64,000 bases of DNA from Shewanella khirikhana (lineage in GTDB: Bacteria; Pseudomonadota; Gammaproteobacteria; Enterobacterales; Shewanellaceae), in NCBI RefSeq assembly GCF_003957745.1, contig NZ_CP020373.1, forward strand, positions 1,550,001 through 1,614,000, written 5' to 3'. The position numbers and the translations under genes were made by a program. This document shows, in pieces, positions 1 through 7,986 of this stretch (its first letter is position 1; every line of letters starts with the position of its first letter). The notes under the pieces are model-generated. The model made no database searches, was not told the origin of the DNA, and saw nothing but the letters and a program-made list of their open reading frames with translations.

Positions 1-1102
1 CGGCAGGGCCTTTGACCCGCGCCAGCGAAGTGTCGTTACACTTTCTTAAGGACACTGACTGCCCGTCCAGCTGCGCCATCACGCCATTGCTGCTGGCAAT
101 TTTGTGCTCAGGCCTGGTGCCGGACTCGAGTGTGGCATAGGCGGCAGTGCCTGCAGCCGATATCGCCTCGCTGATGCAGTGCCAGCGGCCATCGATGGCG
201 CACAGATCCAGGGTGCTGTCAGTATCAAAGCTGGATTGGGTAAAGAGGTAGTCGATGCCTTTCATGCGCAGCAGCTCACAGAGCACCAACTCGGCGCGGC
301 TCGCGGCAAAACGTACCCGATAGCTGGGCGCCGTGAGTCTGTCGTGGCCGGGGACTGGCATAAGCCTGAGTCTCGGTTTTTCAATACTGGAGAGCGCCAG
401 TACTTCGGCTTCGGAGGCCATCAAATGGCCCGGCAGGCTGTTTGGGTTACACACCAGCAGCGTATCACGCTGGGCGCTGCCCTTCAGGCTGTAGCGCTTG
501 CCATCCAGCTCTCTGGCATCGCCTGTGATAAGCGCGCTGGCCATAGCGCTAAGCTCACCGAGCGTTATCGCTTTTACGGGAGTTGCCTCAACATGCCCCT
601 GGGGGAAATTGAACTTTTCACCGTGGCAATGGGGGCAGGCAAGGTCGAGGTCGCCAAACTCGGCGCTTTGGTTGTCGCCAAAGCGTGGATAACAGTGACC
701 GCAAAAGGCGAGCTGCGGATCCTCTGCTTCCTGCGCCGCTTGCGTGTTTGATAGCACCGCCTCTGGCACGTCCTCATCCGGTATGGCCGCTACCCGGGCG
801 CCCAGCAGAAAACAGGACAGCGGAAACGCCTGAGCCAGGATATCGGCGAGGGCGCCAAGCTCGGTTTGATTGCCGCGGGCGCGCAGCCAATAGCGGTAGC
901 CGCGCTCAAGCTTGCTTACCCCGGCCTCGGATGCCAATGCCTGATATTCACTCTCACAGGCGAGCCGGTTGAGGGTAGTACTGTAAAAGGGCACAGGCCG
1001 GGAGGTATCAAACTCAAATCTAATGGATTTTTCACCCATGGGTGCATCCAGAGGCGTTGGCGCTGAGGGGGTATCAGCGGGAGTCGGGGCTATTGCAGAC
1101 AT
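1..1102 (-). CDS. HypF-like hydrogenase accessory protein (HydE-like position), partial
   Basis: The gene runs off the left edge, so the C-terminus is missing (367 codons visible). The start at 1102 overlaps the end of hyaD by 13 bases, so it belongs to the hya operon and is probably translationally coupled. After a proline/alanine-rich N-terminus, a stretch ending PLSCFLLGARV resembles the tail of the HypF acylphosphatase domain. It is followed by a zinc-ribbon with the HypF spacing C-X2-C-X18-C-X2-C (CGHC to CPHC). The next part ends in LSSIEKPRLRLMP, reminiscent of the LxSPxRPIVLL stretch of HypF. The acylphosphatase GFR signature and the KGLGGFHL nucleotide-binding motif are not seen, so catalysis as in HypF is doubtful. 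The place after the maturation protease gene matches that of hydE in the Wolinella and Helicobacter hydABCDE operons. A maturation role is inferred. Confidence 0.6.
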   Translation of the reverse strand, partial: MSAIAPTPADTPSAPTPLDAPMGEKSIRFEFDTSRPVPFYSTTLNRLACESEYQALASEAGVSKLERGYRYWLRARGNQTELGALADILAQAFPLSCFLLGARVAAIPDEDVPEAVLSNTQAAQEAEDPQLAFCGHCYPRFGDNQSAEFGDLDLACPHCHGEKFNFPQGHVEATPVKAITLGELSAMASALITGDARELDGKRYSLKGSAQRDTLLVCNPNSLPGHLMASEAEVLALSSIEKPRLRLMPVPGHDRLTAPSYRVRFAASRAELVLCELLRMKGIDYLFTQSSFDTDSTLDLCAIDGRWHCISEAISAAGTAAYATLESGTRPEHKIASSNGVMAQLDGQSVSLRKCNDTSLARVKGPA

Positions 1103-1647
1103 GGATTACTGGCCTCCCGGTAAATGGCGTCCTGGTACAGGCTTTCTATGGTGTTGTCAGCCACCTTTTTGCTGTTAAAACCAAGGTCGCTCAGGTGGGC
1201 AAGCAGCGCCTTTTCCATCACCGGAATGGCGGCGAGCAAGTCCTGGGTCAGCCCAAGGTGCATGGGCTCGAGCACTGTGGGGGTTACGCCGAGCACAAAG
1301 GTTTTGGGCCTGTCGCCAAGCATTTCCATCATGGTGAGGGTTTGCAGCATTTCCACTTCATGGGCGCTGCCTTGCCAGTCGATTTCGGCAGGGGCGGCAT
1401 CAAAATCAAAGAAATAGACTTCCCCCGGCATCACACCCGGGGCGTTGACTGTGTCGCAAACAATAAGATGGTCGTATTTGGCGATGATGGGAGTAAGGCC
1501 CTGAGCCAGGGTGCCGCCATCAAGAATGTCAAGGGAATGCTGTGGGTGAGCAAAACGATAATTTTCAGCGAGATAATTGGCGAAATGCACGCCCACGCCT
1601 TCGTCGGCGAAGAGTATGTTGCCAATGCCGAGTAGCAGGACTTTCAT
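1090..1647 (-). CDS. hyaD: [NiFe]-hydrogenase maturation protease HyaD
   Basis: 185 residues, the normal length for the HyaD/HybD endopeptidase family. The protein starts MKVLLLGIGNILFADEGVG, containing the family GIGN and DEGVG motifs; the Glu here and the Asp and His in ILDGG and SAHEVEM are the usual nickel-sensing ligands. Its job in this family is to cut the C-terminal tail from the nickel-loaded large subunit, here HyaB, after the last active-site histidine. A strong Shine-Dalgarno (GGAGGAGAAAGG) sits directly before the ATG. The gene follows hyaC after a 113-base gap holding a hairpin, and its end overlaps the HypF-like gene. Confidence 0.95.
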   Translation of the reverse strand: MKVLLLGIGNILFADEGVGVHFANYLAENYRFAHPQHSLDILDGGTLAQGLTPIIAKYDHLIVCDTVNAPGVMPGEVYFFDFDAAPAEIDWQGSAHEVEMLQTLTMMEMLGDRPKTFVLGVTPTVLEPMHLGLTQDLLAAIPVMEKALLAHLSDLGFNSKKVADNTIESLYQDAIYREASNPCLQ

Positions 1648-1678
1648 CCTTTCTCCTCCAGTAGCCCGTCAGTGGGCG

Positions 1679-1723
1679 TCACCAAATGCGGTGTGTACAA
1701 GTAGGGTACAGAAACAGCGCCAT
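1679..1723 (-). CDS. possible 14-codon leader ORF between hyaC and hyaD
   Basis: An ATG at 1723 is preceded at good spacing by GGAGGA and opens a 14-codon frame, MALFLYPTCTHRIW, ending in TGA 31 bases before the hyaD start. The Shine-Dalgarno lies in the loop side of the hairpin at 1717-1752, while the start codon is in its stem. It may be a translated leader that affects hyaD expression, or chance. There is no evidence that the peptide itself has a function. Confidence 0.25.
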   Translation of the reverse strand: MALFLYPTCTHRIW

Positions 1724-1752
1724 GCTTATCCTCCCTGGATTAGGCATGGCGC
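1717..1752 (-). promoter_or_regulatory. hairpin in the hyaC-hyaD intergenic region
   Basis: GCGCCATGC at 1717-1725 pairs perfectly with GCATGGCGC at 1744-1752, and the inner bases continue the stem with few mismatches. It lies 8 bases beyond the hyaC stop. No long U-run follows on the minus strand, so it is more likely an mRNA-stabilising 3' end or partial terminator separating the abundant hyaABC message from hyaD than a full terminator. Confidence 0.6.
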
Positions 1753-1760
1753 AAGCGGCA

Positions 1761-2483
1761 TCAATGCTTATGGTAGTCGTAGCCGGAGACGATGGAGTCT
1801 ACCGAGTTGTGTTTGAAGCGAATACCTGTCCACACAGCCATATAAACGTGGATAACCACAAACACAATGAATACCCAGGTAAAGTAGTGATGCCACAGCC
1901 GCACTTCGGCGAGGCCACCCATCCAGGCAGTGAGGGTGCTTGCCGTGCCCCACAGCATGCCGCCCATGCCTTCATGGTAAACATTGGCATAAAGTATCAG
2001 CCCTGTGATGCAGATTGCGCCGGCAATTACCGAAATCGCAAAGTAGGTCACAAATTGCAGTGGCCCGTACACACCCGCCTTATTGAGTTTACCCATCCAG
2101 AGGTAGGACTTAAGTTGGGTTATCCAGCTGTTGATGCTTAGCACATCGCGCATGGAGCGCCGCTCAATGTCGTGCTTACTGAAGAAAAACAGATAAGCGC
2201 GGGCGAGGGTAACGGCGCACAGCACAAAGCCGAACACCAGATGGCCGAAGCGTACCCAGCCCTGCACCAGTACATCGGTGGAATCGGGCGCGACCAAAAA
2301 CGGCCAGGCGAGGTAGAAGCCGGTCACCACCAGCACCAGGATCGCGAGCGCTCTTAGCCAGTGGAAGATGCGGATAGCGGCGGTGAAGATAAAGGTCCGC
2401 TCATATCCATCACCATGTTGCTGGCCAGTGTGATGTGCCGCTGTGCTGCCGCCCCCGGGAGGCGTCTTGACTTGCGTGTTCAT
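1761..2483 (-). CDS. hyaC: Ni/Fe-hydrogenase b-type cytochrome subunit HyaC
   Basis: 240 residues with four hydrophobic segments (about 45-65, 75-98, 140-165, 197-220), the HyaC/HupC dihaem cytochrome b pattern. Candidate haem ligands are His41 (FHWLR), His81 (GHLVFG), His198 or 199 (LWHHYFTW) and His212 (IHVYM). In the membrane it takes electrons from the hydrogenase small subunit and passes them to the quinone pool. It starts 15 bases after hyaB. The first 30 residues are His/Gly-rich and poorly conserved in the family. Confidence 0.93.
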   Translation of the reverse strand: MNTQVKTPPGGGSTAAHHTGQQHGDGYERTFIFTAAIRIFHWLRALAILVLVVTGFYLAWPFLVAPDSTDVLVQGWVRFGHLVFGFVLCAVTLARAYLFFFSKHDIERRSMRDVLSINSWITQLKSYLWMGKLNKAGVYGPLQFVTYFAISVIAGAICITGLILYANVYHEGMGGMLWGTASTLTAWMGGLAEVRLWHHYFTWVFIVFVVIHVYMAVWTGIRFKHNSVDSIVSGYDYHKH

Positions 2484-2498
2484 ACAGCCTCCGTTTCT

Positions 2499-4211
2499 TT
2501 AATACCCTGAAGAGCCATTGGGTGACACCTTGAACTCAGACAGGCTCGCGCCCTTGAAGTCCATCACGTGCACCGAGCAGGCCATACAGGGGTCGAAGGA
2601 GTGGATGATGCGGATCACTTCCAGCGGCTTGGCAGGATCTTCAAGCTTGAGGCCAATCAGCGAGGCCTCATAGGGGCCAATCTTGCCGTTGGCATCCTTG
2701 GGACCGGCATTCCAGGTGGTAGGCACCACCGCCTGATAGTTCTCAACCTTGCCGCCCTTGATGCGGATCCAGTGACTGAGCATACCGCGAGGCGCCTCAA
2801 TCATCGCATGCCCTACATACTCTTTGGCTGGGTCGATTTCAGGCTTCACGTAAGTGGCTTCATCGGACTGAATGTTGGTTAAAAGCGCATCGAAGGTACG
2901 CAGGCCTTCATCGGCCACAATCACGGTTTGCAGCATGCGCGCAGCGGTGCGCCCCAGGGTGGTAAAGAGCGCCGCTACCGGCAGACCGGTGCGAGCGAGC
3001 AGAGCATTGACTGCGTCCACAACCACCTTGTTGCCACGGGCGTAACTTACCAAGAGGCTTGAAAGTGGGCCGACTTCCACCGGTTCACCGTTGTAACGAG
3101 GGGATTTCACCCAGGAGTACTTGCCATCACCATCCAGGGTCGGCAGCTTGCCATAAACGGTGTCGCGCTCCACAAAGCCAGTGTAATTGGGAACTGTGGT
3201 GCCATCGTAGGGGTGCTGCGCCTTGTCGGCACTGTACCAGGCGTGGGTCACGTCTTCGGCAATGAGGTCTGGATTAATGTCGCTGACACCGGCCAGATCG
3301 CCATTCATTATGACGCCGCCATTGAACATGTACTCGCCGCCGGAGAGTACAAAGTCGTCGGTGGCGAGGAAGTTTTTCACATTCACGCCGCCAAGTACCG
3401 AAGGTTCGGTGCCAAAGGCTTCAGCCGCCATGACGATATCGGCCTGATAGGCACGCTTGATAAAGTCGGTCACATAAGCATGTTTTTGCTTCCACTCCTG
3501 CAAGCGGGCGGGGCTTAACATGTCACGTACCGAGGTCACACCGCCCACCACCAAAGACTGTGGGTGAGGCTGCTTACCACCGAAGATGGCCAGCATCTCG
3601 GCTGCAACCCGCTGCACTTCCAGCGCTTTTAAGTAGTGAGACAGGGCAATCAGGTTCTGCTCTGGGGTGAACTTATAGGTGCCATTACCCCAGTAGGCGT
3701 TGGCGAAGGGGCCGAGCTGGCCTTTTTCCACAAAGCCTTTTACCCGCTCCTGTACAGCGCGCAGTTCGCCTTCTCCGGCGGCAATCGGCTTATCGGTATA
3801 CTTGAGCGCCACCTGAGCCGCCTTGGCAGGGTCGGCGCTTAGGGCCGAGACCACATCTACCCAGTCGAGGCCGTGGAGGTGATAGAAGTGCACTATATGG
3901 TCGTGCATATAGAGCGAGGTTTGCATTAATGAGCGCAGGTACTTTGCGTTCAGTGGAATTTTCACCCCGAGGGCGTTTTCCACCGCTTCGGTACCGCAGC
4001 GATAGTGGGAATAGGTACAGACGCCGCAAATACGCTGCACAATCAGCCCCACGTCCATGGGGGTACGGCCCTTGAGAATAACCTCAATGCCGCGCCACAG
4101 GGTGGAAGAGGACCAGGCGTTCTGAATGACATTGTTCTCATCTACCTCGACTTCGATGCGCAAGTGGCCCTCGATGCGGGTGATGGGGTCGATAACAACA
4201 CGTTGGCTCAT
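2499..4211 (-). CDS. hyaB: [NiFe]-hydrogenase large subunit HyaB
   Basis: 570 residues. The N-terminal nickel-ligand motif RICGVC holds Cys62 and Cys65. The C-terminal motif DPCMACSVH holds Cys542, Cys545 and His548; these four cysteines bind the NiFe(CN)2CO centre. Beyond His548 is a 22-residue tail (starting VMDFKG) that HyaD would remove on maturation. It catalyses reversible H2 oxidation in the periplasm, reaching it through the Tat signal on HyaA. Only 3 bases separate it from hyaA, so the two are co-translated. Confidence 0.97.
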   Translation of the reverse strand: MSQRVVIDPITRIEGHLRIEVEVDENNVIQNAWSSSTLWRGIEVILKGRTPMDVGLIVQRICGVCTYSHYRCGTEAVENALGVKIPLNAKYLRSLMQTSLYMHDHIVHFYHLHGLDWVDVVSALSADPAKAAQVALKYTDKPIAAGEGELRAVQERVKGFVEKGQLGPFANAYWGNGTYKFTPEQNLIALSHYLKALEVQRVAAEMLAIFGGKQPHPQSLVVGGVTSVRDMLSPARLQEWKQKHAYVTDFIKRAYQADIVMAAEAFGTEPSVLGGVNVKNFLATDDFVLSGGEYMFNGGVIMNGDLAGVSDINPDLIAEDVTHAWYSADKAQHPYDGTTVPNYTGFVERDTVYGKLPTLDGDGKYSWVKSPRYNGEPVEVGPLSSLLVSYARGNKVVVDAVNALLARTGLPVAALFTTLGRTAARMLQTVIVADEGLRTFDALLTNIQSDEATYVKPEIDPAKEYVGHAMIEAPRGMLSHWIRIKGGKVENYQAVVPTTWNAGPKDANGKIGPYEASLIGLKLEDPAKPLEVIRIIHSFDPCMACSVHVMDFKGASLSEFKVSPNGSSGY

Positions 4212-4214
4212 GAT

Positions 4215-5348
4215 TTAGTCCTCTTTGGCTGCAAATACACTGGCAACGGCGTGGGCGCCGATGCCGACCACGGTGGCACCGAGAATGACGGCGCCTATGG
4301 TGTCGGCGGTGGCATCAAGCCCATGCAGCAGTTGCCGGCCAAGTGGCTTCTCAAAGTCGGCCATGTCGTCCCAGAAGTTGGGCTCGGAGCAGCCCATACA
4401 GCCGTGACCGGCGAGTACCGGCCAACTGGTATGGTGGTTAAAACGCTCGGTAGGGCAGTTATTGTAGGTGTAAGGCCCTTTACAGCCCACCTTGTAGAGG
4501 CAGTAGCCCTCTTTAGCGCCGTGATCGCCAAATTCTTCAACGAATTCACCGGCATCGAAGCGGCCGCGGCGTTCACAGTTGTCGTGTACCCGGGCACCGT
4601 AAGCCCATTTGGGCCGGTTGAACATATCCAGCGCCGGCAGTTTGCCAAACATGATGAAGTACATCAGGGTACCGACGATGTTTTTCTCGCTGGGCGGGCA
4701 GCCACCGAGGTTTATCACTGGCTTACTCACTACCTCGTGTATGCCCTTGGCACCTGTGGGGTTGGGGTAGGCTGCCTGCACACCACCGAAGGAAGCGCAG
4801 GTACCCACAGACACTATAGCGGCCGCGCCTTCGGCGGCATGCTTGATGATTTCAAGCCCGGTGTGGCCTTTACAGCCCACAGTTAAGAAGGCGCCGTTAT
4901 TGGCGGTGGGGACGGCACCTTCTACAGCAAGCAGGTAGTTGCCTTTGTAGGTTTCCAGTGCGTGCTCGAGGTTTTCCTCGGCCTGCCAACCGGCGGCGGC
5001 CATCAGGGTCTCGTGGTATTCAAGGCTGATGTGGTCGAAAATCAGCGTATCCAGGTTTGGGGTATCGGCACGCACCAGGGATTCAGAGCAGCCGGTACAT
5101 TCGGCCATGTGCAGCCAGATAAGCGGCACGCGATCGGCCAGTTCGGCGGCCTCGGCCACCAGAGTAGAGAAGGGCAGAGGCAGCGCCAGCATGGCGGTAA
5201 CCGAGGCGCTCCACTTCATAAAATCACGACGGGTAATGCCATGTTGAGCCATCTTGTCAAAGAGGGTCTCCTCGTGGCGCCTTGGCAGGGAGCGCAGGGT
5301 TTCAAGCCGCTGCTTTCCTTGCTCGTAGAGGGCTGCATGTGTATCCAT
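4215..5348 (-). CDS. hyaA: [NiFe]-hydrogenase small subunit HyaA
   Basis: 377 residues. A twin-arginine signal (TRRDFMKW, Arg40-Arg41) precedes a hydrophobic stretch; the iron-sulfur domain begins near residue 75 and a C-terminal membrane anchor (about 348-370) contacts HyaC. The proximal cluster motif is ECTGCSES (Cys84, Cys87), and a later one reads GTCASFGGVQAA. Oxygen-tolerant enzymes carry two extra cysteines at the positions that are Gly here, so this is a standard, oxygen-sensitive [4Fe-4S] type. It is first in the operon, with AAGG before the ATG and an FNR-like site about 94-107 bases upstream. Confidence 0.97.
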   Translation of the reverse strand: MDTHAALYEQGKQRLETLRSLPRRHEETLFDKMAQHGITRRDFMKWSASVTAMLALPLPFSTLVAEAAELADRVPLIWLHMAECTGCSESLVRADTPNLDTLIFDHISLEYHETLMAAAGWQAEENLEHALETYKGNYLLAVEGAVPTANNGAFLTVGCKGHTGLEIIKHAAEGAAAIVSVGTCASFGGVQAAYPNPTGAKGIHEVVSKPVINLGGCPPSEKNIVGTLMYFIMFGKLPALDMFNRPKWAYGARVHDNCERRGRFDAGEFVEEFGDHGAKEGYCLYKVGCKGPYTYNNCPTERFNHHTSWPVLAGHGCMGCSEPNFWDDMADFEKPLGRQLLHGLDATADTIGAVILGATVVGIGAHAVASVFAAKED

Positions 5349-5717
5349 GGTGACGACCTTTTTTTGTTTTTAAGTTGTAAACATGCCTTTCGCATGCACG
5401 ACATTTCAGGAAAAGTGTAGGAAGGGGGGCATGGCCCGATATTGATACACGTCAAGCTTTTACCCAACGTCGCCGGGCCCAGGCTTGTGACATCTTTGTA
5501 ACATGAGGTGGTTCAAATTTTTGTTGGTGCAGTGGGTCAAAATGTCGCAGATTTTGAGTGTTTTCTACGCCCTTTTGTTGGTGTTTACGCTGTGGTTGGG
5601 GAAAGGTAATGGGATGGCGTAAAAACTTCCCTGATGGTTAATAAATCCTTAAGCTTATGAAAAGACAATCCCGTGCCTATTAGCGAGATCGCTAAAGCAG
5701 ATGCCAGAGAGCCAACC
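5349..5717. other. divergent intergenic region hyaA / TlpA-like gene
   Basis: About 370 bases without a gene. It holds the FNR-like site at 5442-5455 and a small hairpin (CATGC 5382-5386 with GCATG 5392-5396). The stretch 5500-5660 is T- and AT-rich and must carry the promoter for the rightward cassette, but I cannot assign clear -35/-10 boxes. Confidence 0.5.
5442..5455 (-). promoter_or_regulatory. FNR/EtrA-like site upstream of hyaA
   Basis: TTGATACACGTCAA matches the FNR consensus TTGATNNNNATCAA at nine of ten defined bases. If bound at -41.5 it would put transcription start near 5407, leaving a leader of about 60 bases before hyaA. This fits anaerobic induction of an oxygen-sensitive hydrogenase. 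The start point is inferred, not seen. Confidence 0.55.
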
Positions 5718-6242
5718 ATGAATTTTGCTACATTCTTTGCGCCCCAGTCCCGAATGCAACTGGCCTCCCTGGCTGTGGCGGCTTTGCTTATGGTGGGGAT
5801 TGCCGGTCAGGCTGTTGCCGCGCCGAGCCTTGAGCATCAGGTAGTGGATGCTGAGGGTAAGGTGTTAAACCTCAGCGATTATCGCGGCAAGGTGGTGTAC
5901 GTGGATTTTTGGGCCTCATGGTGCGGCCCGTGCCGTAAATCCTTCCCCTGGATGAACGAGATGCACAGTCGTTATCAGGACAAGGGGCTGGTGGTGCTCG
6001 CCATTAACCTCGATACCGACAAAGACGATGCCACACCTTTCCTCAATGCTTTGAAGCCTCAATTTAACATTGGCTATGACAGCGAAGGCGAGGTGGCACG
6101 AAGTTTTGATTTGCTGGGGATGCCTTCAAGCTTTGTGTTTGATAAGTCGGGAAAGCTGGTTAAAAGCCATGTGGGCTTTTTTACCGAGCAGACAAGCGAA
6201 TATGAAGCTGAGCTTGTGGCCTTACTGGAGCAGCCGCAATGA
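5718..6242 (+). CDS. TlpA/ResA-like periplasmic thioredoxin
   Basis: 174 residues from the ATG at 5718. This start places a signal peptide at the N-terminus, ending near GQAVAA; an ATG-less start 45 bases upstream would bury it. The mature part is a thioredoxin fold with active site WASWCGPCRKSFP, as in the TlpA/ResA family of membrane-associated thiol reductases used in cytochrome c or metalloprotein maturation. It overlaps the next gene by ATGA and heads a four-gene cassette (DUF4266, DUF3570, ApbE). It probably keeps cysteines of a cassette partner reduced; that role is inferred. Confidence 0.88.
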   Translation: MNFATFFAPQSRMQLASLAVAALLMVGIAGQAVAAPSLEHQVVDAEGKVLNLSDYRGKVVYVDFWASWCGPCRKSFPWMNEMHSRYQDKGLVVLAINLDTDKDDATPFLNALKPQFNIGYDSEGEVARSFDLLGMPSSFVFDKSGKLVKSHVGFFTEQTSEYEAELVALLEQPQ

Positions 6243-6454
6243 AGTTCAAAGCAATAATCTTTTTCGCGGCGGCACTGTTCCTGCTTGGCGGCTGCACCAC
6301 CTTGCAGCCCTGGGAGAAGGGCGAATTTGCCCGTGAGGATATGCAGCTGGGAGCCGAAGCGCTGGATTTATCACTGGACGACCATGTGTATTTCAGTAAA
6401 GAAGGTGCCAGCGGCGGCAGAAGCTTTGGCGGAGGCGGCTGCGGATGCAACTGA
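6239..6454 (+). CDS. DUF4266 small lipoprotein with GGGCGCN tail
   Basis: 71 residues with a lipobox (LLGGC) at the end of a short hydrophobic signal, so it should be lipid-anchored. The mature peptide is about 53 residues and ends in a Gly-rich stretch GGRSFGGGGCGCN with two cysteines. Length, lipobox and tail fit DUF4266, a family known mainly from its place between a TlpA-like protein and a DUF3570 protein. The neighbouring thioredoxin and flavin transferase suggest that the terminal cysteines are redox-active, metal-binding or modified. No function is established to my knowledge. Confidence 0.82.
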   Translation: MKFKAIIFFAAALFLLGGCTTLQPWEKGEFAREDMQLGAEALDLSLDDHVYFSKEGASGGRSFGGGGCGCN

Positions 6455-7947
6455 TGCCAGCCTCACAGTGTCCTGTCTCACAGCCTGGCAATCCTACAAA
6501 TCTGATTGCCGATGAAGTGAACTCGCGTTTTACACAAGCAAAGCCGGGTGACTATGTCTCTTCATCAACTGCTTCAATTTCTTCAAAGCCGCCCAAACAC
6601 GGCATTGCAGCCGCCATCTGCCTCTCAAGCCTTGCCATGATAGGCTTTGATGCGTCAGCAACCGAAGCTCCGGCAGTTGGCGTCGCTGATGCTTTAAATC
6701 AAGTGCCGGATAGCGATGATGACGGTCTGCTCACCCGTCTGATTGACGGCTGGGAAATCGATGCTGCGCTGCTTTGGTATCGTGAAGATGCGCGGGTGCA
6801 GGCCATCGAAGGCGTGGTATCGGGCACCAAGGCCTTATCCGACAGCGAGTCTATTAATGCGAAAATTGTGCTCGACAGCCTGTCCGGCGCATCGGCTTCA
6901 GGTGCGCTAGCGCAGCAAAGCGCTCAAACCTTCACCCGGCCATCGGGCAAGGGCGAATATCAGGTGGCGGCCGCTGATACGCCGCTCGATGACACCTTTC
7001 AGGATACGCGGCTGTCGCTCTTTGGCGGCTGGCAAAAGACGCTGGATACCGCGACCAAAGTCAACGTTGGTATCTATGGTTCAAAAGAGTTTGATTATCT
7101 GTCACTTGGCGTGAATGGCGGCATCGAGTGGGGCTTTTATAAAGACAACACCACCTTAAGCCTCTCAGGCGCCCTGGGCTACGATCTGTTTGATGCCGTG
7201 GGGGGCAGACCCGTGCCCTTAAGCACCATGGCCATTCGAAAAGACTTTGCCGATGAAGAAGCCTTCTGGCAGGCGTTTGATATGAGCCGTGAGCGCGGTG
7301 TCGGTGATAAACGCATTGGCGAGTTGATGCTCGGCGTCACCCAAATACTCACCAAATCCACCCTGGTGCAATTCAATTACGGCCTTGGTTATTCAAGTGG
7401 TTATCTTAATGACCCTTATAAGTTGGTGTCGGTTTTGGATAGCGGCGGCAACGCCAGTCACTACCTTTATGAGTCGCGGCCAGACAGCCGCCTTAAGCAA
7501 AGCGCATTCGTGCTCGGAAAAACGGCATTTAGGCGCGGCGTGGCCGAGTACTCCTACCGCTTTACCATTGATGACTGGGGGCTTGATTCCCACACCCTGG
7601 AAGGCCGATATCGCCATTATTTTACCGGCAAAATGGGCCCTTACGTGCAGTTACATCTGCGGGCGTATCGCCAACAGGGCGTGGACTTCTTTACCCCGTA
7701 TCTGCTGCAAGGCGAGCCTATCGCGAAGCACATCAGCGCCGATTATCGCATCGGCGATATGGACACCTGGACGATAGGCCTTAAAACCGGCTGGCGCCTT
7801 AAAGATGGCGATGAAATTGCGCTAAGGCTTGAGTATTACCGCCAGCTCCCCAGTGGTGAGGCATCAGGCCTTGAAGGTCTTCAGGGGCTCGATTTGTACC
7901 CAGAGCTCAATGCCGCCATGCTGCAGCTTAACTATTCGTGGAATTGA
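6445..7947 (+). CDS. DUF3570 protein, probable outer-membrane beta-barrel
   Basis: 500 residues if started at 6445; the start is uncertain because the apparent signal sequence (hydrophobic segment HGIAAAICLSSLAMIGF) begins only near residue 52, and an ATG at 6454 is equally possible. From about residue 180 on, the protein is made of alternating short aromatic-rich strands (for example LSLSGALGYDLFD) and ends with a C-terminal LQLNYSWN, typical of an outer-membrane barrel. It overlaps the DUF4266 gene by ten bases and its stop lies inside a 15-base tandem repeat that runs into the ApbE gene. Confidence 0.82.
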   Translation: MQLMPASQCPVSQPGNPTNLIADEVNSRFTQAKPGDYVSSSTASISSKPPKHGIAAAICLSSLAMIGFDASATEAPAVGVADALNQVPDSDDDGLLTRLIDGWEIDAALLWYREDARVQAIEGVVSGTKALSDSESINAKIVLDSLSGASASGALAQQSAQTFTRPSGKGEYQVAAADTPLDDTFQDTRLSLFGGWQKTLDTATKVNVGIYGSKEFDYLSLGVNGGIEWGFYKDNTTLSLSGALGYDLFDAVGGRPVPLSTMAIRKDFADEEAFWQAFDMSRERGVGDKRIGELMLGVTQILTKSTLVQFNYGLGYSSGYLNDPYKLVSVLDSGGNASHYLYESRPDSRLKQSAFVLGKTAFRRGVAEYSYRFTIDDWGLDSHTLEGRYRHYFTGKMGPYVQLHLRAYRQQGVDFFTPYLLQGEPIAKHISADYRIGDMDTWTIGLKTGWRLKDGDEIALRLEYYRQLPSGEASGLEGLQGLDLYPELNAAMLQLNYSWN

Positions 7948-7986
7948 GTCTCGTGGAATTGAATCTCGTGGAATTAAGCCTCGTGG
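7937..7986 (+). repeat. 15-base tandem repeat across the DUF3570 stop / ApbE start
   Basis: Three near-identical 15-mers (TCGTGGAATTGAGTC, TCGTGGAATTGAATC, TCGTGGAATTAAGCC) are followed by the start of a fourth (TCGTGG). Each unit is five codons and gives the ApbE frame another GTG. The first unit also carries the last codons and stop of the DUF3570 gene. The pattern is what slipped-strand duplication of the gene junction would leave. Confidence 0.9.

Noticed and set aside
4005..4886. 293-codon plus-strand frame over hyaA/hyaB
   Set aside because: Antisense shadow of two clear hydrogenase genes; no ribosome site and no family features.
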